Below, piece by piece: positions 57,660 to 64,000 of a stretch of DNA of 64,000 nucleotides. Made by a program: the position numbers and the translations under genes. This DNA is from Tilletia caries (Eukaryota; Basidiomycota; Exobasidiomycetes; Tilletiales; Tilletiaceae). Location: NCBI GenBank assembly GCA_032718865.1, contig JALUTQ010000026.1:620001-684000 (forward strand), given 5' to 3'. The notes below the pieces were generated by a model. That model did not search any database, was not told where the DNA came from, and worked only from the letters and a program-made list of their open reading frames with translations. How positions within the stretch are numbered: the first letter of the stretch is position 1; every line of letters starts with the position of its first letter.

Positions 57660-59133
57660 GTTCAAATGAGCAAGGAGTGGAAGGCAGGGAGGAAGAGGAT
57701 TGAGGAAGTTGAAGGAAAGGATGCAAAAGAGAGGGAGGAGGGGATAGAGGTGAGCAATCTGGCCAATTATAGCCTTGACAACGTTCCCTCCAATGAAAAG
57801 AGTTCGTTCCATCATCTCATCTCAGCGCTTTGTGCCATTATGTACCTCTTCCATCTCATCATTGTCTTCCCGCCTCCTTGTTCTTCATTTCTCACCATCC
57901 TCATTGCTTCGCCCCTGCTGTCTCCTCACAGTCCTGAGTCTGCAACCGATCCACCACAAGAGTCAAGAGCTGAGAGCTCTTTCCTTGAAGCTCCCAGGAA
58001 GAAGCGACCTTCCTCACTGATCACTCCACCCAGCCCAAGCATCCTTCGCCTGCTGGTTTGTTTGTTTCCTGCTGTCGTCGTTTGGCGTTGCTGAACAACC
58101 CTTCCATCAAGGACCATGTTGAGAAGGACGTCAAAACGATCGCCAATGTGTGTGCGAGAACGCCTCCTTCGACTCCGCCGCCGCGAGTGCGCGCACCAAG
58201 GTGTTTGGTTCAGCAAGCGGCTGCCGCACAAGTGACCCCGCCGTCGCGAGTACGACCTAGAATGTCGGACATGGTCATCACCAGCGTAGAACTCCAGGCC
58301 GTACTACGGGACGTATTCTTCTAGCGGCTGCACTCAAACTCTCTTCACCTGCATTCTACCTTATACCCTCTGGCCTCACAACCCGTTCCGTTTCTCCCGC
58401 GTCGACCTGCCTTCTTCTTCCTGTGCATTTCTCGTATTTCTATTTCGTGAACAACTGATCTAGTGTTTCCACTCTCCCAACAACATGGATGACTATGAAG
58501 CCAAACCTCGCTGTCGTTTTAAGCTGAAGCTGAGGCAAACTTGAACGTTTCCAATGGATCCGAACGTATCGAGTTACCGACTACATACATATCACAGCGA
58601 GAGTAGGCAGAGCAGGCAGAGTTTGGGACTCCCTTCCCAAGCTCAAACGAAGAGCAGGTGATTCCCACCGTTGTATGAGCCGAGGACGTTCCCTTCTACG
58701 ACCTGCGTACTTGCTCGAGACACACTGCCACCGGAAATAATGTCCATCAGTCAATCAAGAGAAGTGTAGGGTTACAAAGATCCTCTGAGCCTTGCGATGC
58801 TTGCGCTTGTGAGGTTCGAGACCTTCCTTGGTCGGACTCTCCACCGCAGCTGGTCATACTCATCGAGTAGATGGCTATGTATGCCTCTGAGAAAGTGCCA
58901 GCCTAAGATTATGCCGACAGATATGCAACAACTGCAGCAATGGATGAAGCGGTGAAGAACAAGTACCAGGCGCCGCCTAGTGAACAGGGAAGCTGATGCT
59001 TATTGCACATCTCAAGAAGGAAGAGTGGCCTACATTGAAGCGTATGCCAAATAACCGTCTTTGAACTTCGAGGATACCACGAAAACATGATTCGATCGCT
59101 GTCAAAAGCATCTACGAAGAACGGCGCTTGCGC
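57660..59133 (+). other. Mostly uncharacterised; possible small gene 3' end
   Basis: A plus-strand stretch at 58080-58324 reads LLNNPSIKDHVEKDVKTIAN and ends MVITSVELQAVLRDVFF at a TAG; it could be the last exon of a small gene with earlier exons in the preceding 300 bp, but I could not assemble it. The part up to 58196 is in the duplication. Nothing seen from 58330 to 59133. Confidence 0.25.
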
Positions 59134-59793
59134 TTATTGCCGCGTGCTGCTTCCGCTGCTTTCGCTGCTTCCTTTGCTTCCGCTCGCTGCTTTCGCTGCT
59201 TTCGCTGCTTTCGCTGCTTCCTCTGCTTCGAATGCTGCTTCGTGTTGATGGTAGACCTGCATCAGCTCGTCAACTGTCTCCTCTTGCACGCCCCCCCAGT
59301 TGTCAAGTTTTGCGGCGAGTATGTCTTGAGCATTCTGAGAAGCGGTGTGCGTGGTCTCTTGCACCTTCTTGGCGAAGCTTCCAACATCCTTCGCATCGTA
59401 CGCGAGAAACCCTGCTCCGGGCACACAGTATCAGAAGCAATCGACGTCAGATTTCTTCTCAACGCAAGATTGCCTCCCGGAAGCGTAGGCACTCACGCGT
59501 TGTTCGCGTTGCGTCTGAAAGCACTGGATCTTCTGGCATCTCCAGAGCTTCCAGTGCTTTCTTTAACCCAGATGATTCCCCTGCTCGAGAAGTAAGCTGT
59601 ACAGTACAAAAGAACATGTCAGCTGTTGCAGCCGTTGCACATCAGCCAGACCCATCGGTGCACTCACCCTGGACGGCTGAGACAGAGTTGCGCTCGGAGT
59701 GTCCATCGGGTCCGGCACGGGCGCAGAGACGACACCCGTGGTGGCGACAACGAGCACGAGGGGCAAGAGGAAGAGGAAGCGACGGCTGAACAT
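59134..59793 (-). CDS. Small secreted protein, hypothetical (167 aa)
   Basis: Three exons, 59793-59668, 59596-59497 and 59411-59134, with GTGAGT donors; phases agree. A clear signal peptide (MFSRRFLFLLPLVLVVATTG, probable cleavage after VVSA) precedes a Pro/Ser-rich segment, a short helical region (GLKKALEALEMPEDPVL), a longer helical domain (DVGSFAKKVQETTHTASQ, DNWGGVQEETVDELMQVYH) and a low-complexity AAKAAKAAKAA and Ser/Gly tail. No cysteine pattern. Family not recognised. Confidence 0.6.
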
Positions 59794-60298
59794 ATCTTGT
59801 CTTGAGGGTGAAGCGGTAGTACTTGAGATGGAAGGGGATGCGCAGCAGATCTAGCTGTGGAACGTGTGCCAGGAGTGAAGTCTGATGGTGAAGAAGGGAG
59901 TCTGGAGGAATGAGTCAGGAGGCAGAATTGTGAGGAACCAGCATGCGTTATATATACCTTTCGTTGATGGAGAGCCCTCAGCAGCAACACATTGAGAAAC
60001 ATGTGTGCGAATGGAGTCAGTGTCTGGCCGTTCCTTGTCGACGCGCTGACGCCCCGAGTTTACGCCCCGAATCGACGGCCTGAGGCTTGAGTTGCCAGAG
60101 CATAAGCCGGCACGCTGACTACTGAGTTGTCTTGTTTCAGCCCCGAAGAAATATCATAACGGCGCGACTTCGGAGCCCATTCCTGGCGAGTCATTAGTGA
60201 TTAGTTGACTGTGCTCCGATTCAATTCGTTCGAAAAGTTGTTCCGCCTTGCTCGCTTGGTCCTGCAGCCCGGTTCTCGGGCAGACTTACGGTGGTGGT
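59794..60298. other. Spacer, no gene seen
   Basis: Promoter side of the secreted protein gene; TATATATACC near 59950 (CGTTATATATACCTT on the plus strand) is AT-rich and could be a TATA element for the minus-strand gene. Confidence 0.35.
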
Positions 60299-61000
60299 CT
60301 AAGCAAGGTTCTCAAGAGCACAGCGTCCTCGCCAGCCGGCAAAACTATGTATTGATTCCCTCCGACACGCGCTGTGTGTGAACGATGAACATCTGTATAC
60401 CTGGGTCACGTTTTCTTGAGTCATCTTAGTGCAGCCCCAGCCAAAACGAGCAGCTGTCTCTGCAAGGGCGAGAAAGCTGGAGGGAGGGAACGTCAGAGAA
60501 TGCATATTCTCCACGATGTGCCACGCCCTGCTCCAAGCTGCGTCTGAGCTCACCAGTCTAGCTCCGCGATGCGGTCTGCAATCTGCAACGAGACCGATGC
60601 GTACTGGCAGACTGCTTCTTGAAGCTTGAAGTACGAAGGGTTGCCCGGTTTTTCGCTCTGCGATGAAATTGTGGGGATTATCGGGAAGAAGCAAGAGCGA
60701 GGGTTGAATCATAGGGTCACGTCAGTGCGTGCACGAACCCAGAGCAATCATCGCCAAGGTGCGTGTCCAAATCGCGTATCTTCTCGCCTCTCAAATTCTG
60801 CGAGTGTAGAACGGTCAGCGCTAGGTTCTCTCAAATCGTGCTTCCCTCTGCGTCTGCGAGATAAAAATGTTCATCCATGCATCAGATCTGCTTCAATCCG
60901 ATCTCAAAAGCAAGCTCACATCTCCTTGAACGTCGGATCCGCATCCGCCCAGATGTCTTGGGCGATCTTGTTGAGCAGGCCTACATGGAGTGCTGCCGCT
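60299..61000 (-). pseudogene. MSH5-like (MutS family) remnant
   Basis: Exon-like minus-strand pieces in order: LLNKIAQDIWADADPTFKEM (about 60,985-60,925), RGEKIRDLDTHLGD (about 60,795-60,750), then SEKPGNPSYFKLQEAVCQYA with LQIADRIAELD (about 60,650-60,553), and after a GTGAGC...CTCCAG intron FLALAETAARFGWGCTKMTQ (about 60,478-60,405). The reading DRIAELD-FLALAETAARFGW resembles the segment of meiotic MutS homologue MSH5 before its ATPase domain. No ATPase domain, start or end is present and the splice phase between the middle pieces fails, so it is a fragment. Confidence 0.45.
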
Positions 61001-61290
61001 GTTCAAGCGCCTTGTCGTATCCAGTCTTGATGAAGAGCCGGTGCTCGGAAGAATTGTCGTTGGAGATGCGTTGGTTTCGAAAACTGAATGGCCGGACAGG
61101 AGTGCATGGCTGCAGAATTGAGCAAGAGAAAGAACGTTCAGTAAACGTGTGTTTCGCGGGAAAATCTAATCAAAAGCAACGCTGACCTTCAATACTACCT
61201 TCCATTCACATATACTTGCAGTTTCTTCCAACAGAAGCCTCCATGACCGGAACGTTCTTGACTCCCTTCAGCTTTCGGGTGATGATTCGC

Positions 61291-62055
61291 GAACGTAGCT
61301 ATTGGCTCGTCCTGATCGACGGTCTGAGCGCGGGCAATCAGCAGGTTAACCTCCGTGGTCAGCAAAGGGCGGCGATCGACACTGGTGAGCATACTCTCCC
61401 CATCCCTCCCCTCGTGACCCACATAGAACGTTTGCTGAAGATCTCTCTCTCGCGAATCAGGAACTACTCTGATAGGCGGCCCGGACGAGGTCATCGCCGA
61501 AATGTACTCCAAGATTCCTGGCGCGGAGCCCATGGCGGACGCGCCCGGCTACTACACCTACCCATGCTCGGCGCGAGACATCCGCGCATCTATGGCGTTC
61601 GGAGGCAAGTGGTACACCCTGGTGAGTTGTCGCCGCCTCGTTCCAGAGACCTTATACATTCAGATCACTGACCGGATCCTCTCAAATCGGGGAACGTCGT
61701 TTCCACACAGCCCGATATAGACTTCGTAGGCGACATAGCCTCAGACGACCTCTCCTCCTGCATGGGCGCCTTCTTCGGTCTGGGAACATTACCGACGGAC
61801 AACCTACAGTGGATCGTCGGCGGCGCTTTCTTGAAAAACACGTACACCATCTTCGACGCGGGGACGGGGTCGGGGGATGACGCGAAGGCTCAGGTCATCT
61901 TCGCGGCCCTTGCACCGGGCCTCAATTCGGGTACACATGCGAGCGATGTCGGCGCGGATGGACTGGCGACGTCACCCGGGGTCTCGCGGTACGTGGCCGG
62001 CTTCTTTGTGGCGAGAGTCGCGTTCTTGGCTGTGGTTGTTTCTGGTTTCATCTAG
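61291..62055 (+). pseudogene. 5'-truncated copy of the aspartic protease
   Basis: Corresponds to exons 2 (part), 3 and 4 of the gene at 54487: 61291-61384, 61461-61621 and 61711-62055. The second Asp motif (AAIDTGTTLIGGP) and the hydrophobic C-terminus are kept, but the signal peptide, propeptide and first catalytic Asp are missing, so it cannot be an active pepsin-fold enzyme. Sequence upstream of 61291 is unrelated to the protease. Confidence 0.85.
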
Positions 62056-62851
62056 GTCGTTACAAGGATAGACGCTTCACCAACTTCTCAGGACTGTCTC
62101 TTTTTTTCTCCCTCATCAGTAGCTGCGTCCATTTCCTTGCCTCGCATTTCTCCTTTACAGCCAGTCAGCCTTTAGAAATAAACATCGTGGCAAGAGACAT
62201 CCAGGTACACGGTCAATCACAAGTTGCGACAACGCGATCTTCCCATTGATACTGCGGCAACTACTGATGATTGTCTTTCTTCATCCGAAGGGCAAGGGTA
62301 AGAGGAAGTTAGAGGAGACTTAAGCGGACTAGTTCTGATTCAACACTGGACTCGTGATAGTGAAGGTACATTCGAGGGGGGGGGCGAAATCGTACATCTT
62401 CGATCTTCATGGTCCTTCTTGCATGGCTCCCTACTTGGGCCCGTCGTCCTCGTACCCATCTTCACCCCGGGTGGAACCAATCAGAAACCGACCTCATCCC
62501 GGTTTAGCCTCCACCCGTTGCCACCCATACTAAAGACGGCTGCATGGGTTCGGCCGAGCTGTTTCCCGCTCCGTAGAGCGTGGGAAGAATGCCTCGGATG
62601 CGGCAGCGTTCATACCGTACTTCCTGGCCAGATGCTGTTTTGGAAGGGACAAAAAAGGAGGGAAGGTCAGTTTACTGTTCGCAAAGCAAAAGAACCGAGA
62701 GAAGCTGACCATGCAAAATCTCGCACCAGTCGAAGAAGGCTTGGGACGAGGAGAGGAAGGGAAAAAAAGAAGGAGAAGGGCCAAAGGGAGGGAGAGGGTG
62801 TGTACTCACAACATGACGACGCGCTTGCTGCTTGAGCTCGCCGGCGACAGA

Positions 62852-63463
62852 TCAGCCCCGACGGGCCGGACGTCCAGGAGCGATGCCAGCGTTGGAGCTG
62901 GAGTCGTACAAGCGTCCGGTGGAAGAAGAGCCCGAGGGGCCGCCGGATGACGAGGACAATCCGGAGGACGAGGAGTGAGCCGACGAGGCGGTGGAGCATA
63001 GCAAAGAGGACGAGCCGCCGGTCGATGATTTGGAGTAGGAAGTGTTGGGCGAAGAGCCGACGAAGTGGGAGGACGAGGAAAGGGAGTCGGAGTCGGAGTC
63101 GGAGCCGGAGAACGAGGGCAAAGTTACGGGGGCGCGCAGGCGGAGGTTGCTGAGACCCGGTGCGTTAGGTCCGCGACTGTCGGATCCAGCGGGTGGATCG
63201 TCAGAGTCAGCACGCGCGCCGTGCTGCTCCTCTCCTCTCTTGCGCTGCTCATTATCCCAATACTCCCAGGCTCGCTCTGCCTCCTCCTGATCTTCGAATT
63301 CGGAGATGTCGATCCAGGCCCTGTATGTCCGCTTCTCCTCCACCCGTCGTTCTCCATTCGGACCGATCCGGAAGCGCTGCGTGGTAATCACCTCCCATTC
63401 TCGATCGTCGTCGTAGAGATGTACCGAAGGGGGCGCTGTTCTGTGCAGTGGTGATCGTGGCAT
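62852..63463 (-). CDS. Serine-rich hypothetical protein, duplicate copy (203 aa)
   Basis: Same predicted product as 57048-57659, from MPRSPLHRTAPP to ARRG. Its presumed promoter (63464-64000) is duplicated too, so this copy may be expressed. Confidence 0.5.
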   Translation of the reverse strand: MPRSPLHRTAPPSVHLYDDDREWEVITTQRFRIGPNGERRVEEKRTYRAWIDISEFEDQEEAERAWEYWDNEQRKRGEEQHGARADSDDPPAGSDSRGPNAPGLSNLRLRAPVTLPSFSGSDSDSDSLSSSSHFVGSSPNTSYSKSSTGGSSSLLCSTASSAHSSSSGLSSSSGGPSGSSSTGRLYDSSSNAGIAPGRPARRG

Positions 63464-64000
63464 GTTCAAATGAGCAAGGAGTGGAAGGCAGGGAGGAAGA
63501 GGATTGAGGAAGTTGAAGGAAAGGATGCAAAAGAGAGGGAGGAGGGGATAGAGGTGAGCAATCTGGCCAATTATAGCCTTGACAACGTTCCCTCCAATGA
63601 AAAGAGTTCGTTCCATCATCTCATCTCAGCGCTTTGTGCCATTATGTACCTCTTCCATCTCATCATTGTCTTCCCGCCTCCTTGTTCTTCATTTCTCACC
63701 ATCCTCATTGCTTCGCCCCTGCTGTCTCCTCACAGTCCTGAGTCTGCAACCGATCCACCACAAGAGTCAAGAGCTGAGAGCTCTTTCCTTGAAGCTCCCA
63801 GGAAGAAGCGACCTTCCTCACTGATCACTCCACCCAGCCCAAGCATCCTTCGCCTGCTGGTTTGTTTGTTTCCTGCTGTCGTCGTTTGGCGTTGCTGAAC
63901 AACCCTTCCATCAAGGACCATGTTGAGAAGGACGTCAAAACGATCGCCAATGTGTGTGCGAGAACGCCTCCTTCGACTCCGCCGCCGCGAGTGCGCGCAC

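Larger units (their letters stand above)
55493..58196. repeat. Segmental duplication, copy 1 (about 2.7 kb)
   Basis: Nearly identical to 61291-64000, same orientation, offset 5798 bp at first and 5804 bp after two homopolymer length changes. It begins inside protease exon 2 at GAACGTAGCTATTGG. Copy 2 is cut off by the window edge, so the true right limit is unknown. Confidence 0.95.
61291..64000. repeat. Segmental duplication, copy 2 (runs off the window)
   Basis: Direct duplicate of 55493-58196. Single-base differences cluster in the first 500 bp; beyond that I noticed only homopolymer length changes. Confidence 0.95.

Overview
The window is nuclear DNA of a filamentous or dimorphic fungus, most likely a basidiomycete. 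Genes are GC-rich and intron-rich, with introns of about 50-110 bp and GTGAG-type donors. The recognisable proteins are fungal: fungal-type ATP sulfurylase with a degenerate APS-kinase domain, Shr3, Rho3, prenylated PEX19, and DIRS-type and PIF/Harbinger transposons of kinds common in Basidiomycota. I cannot name the genus.

Layout. Positions 1-28,160 are a transposon graveyard. It holds broken unidentified genes, a LINE 3' end, a degenerate DIRS-like retroelement (about 16,157 down to 10,344) and many short non-autonomous DNA transposons. Several of these could be delimited to the base by matching target-site duplications (TSDs), and they are nested in one another. Two PIF/Harbinger elements are present: one truncated (17,702 to about 21,282), sitting inside a hAT-type MITE, and one apparently complete (21,555-25,679) with a convergent transposase and Myb/SANT-like gene pair. 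Positions 28,595-36,233 are a housekeeping block: ECA1/SERCA Ca2+-ATPase, MPC1, PEX19 and HEM2. A RecQ-like helicase gene with a reading-frame break lies at 37,005-40,139. Next come MET3 (41,321-43,305), a duplicated pair of unidentified Q/T/N-repeat genes (44,079-49,045) with a small inverted-repeat element between them, a PAAF1/Rpn14-like WD40 gene, a RHO3-like GTPase, SHR3, and a pepsin-like aspartic protease (54,487-56,257). The right end carries a segmental duplication: 55,493 to about 58,196 reappears at 61,291-64,000 in direct orientation, giving a 5'-truncated protease copy and a second copy of a serine-rich gene. Between the two lie a small secreted protein gene and an MSH5-like remnant.

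The housekeeping genes are unrelated in function (Ca2+ and pyruvate transport, peroxisome biogenesis, haem, sulfate assimilation, polarity, ER chaperoning) and do not form a cluster. The strongest unusual signal is in the repeats. At least seven MITE-like bodies are each built almost wholly from degenerate copies of one short palindrome, a different one per family, and several have perfect TSDs. In three places, removing the insertion and one TSD copy restores the host reading frame across the insertion point.
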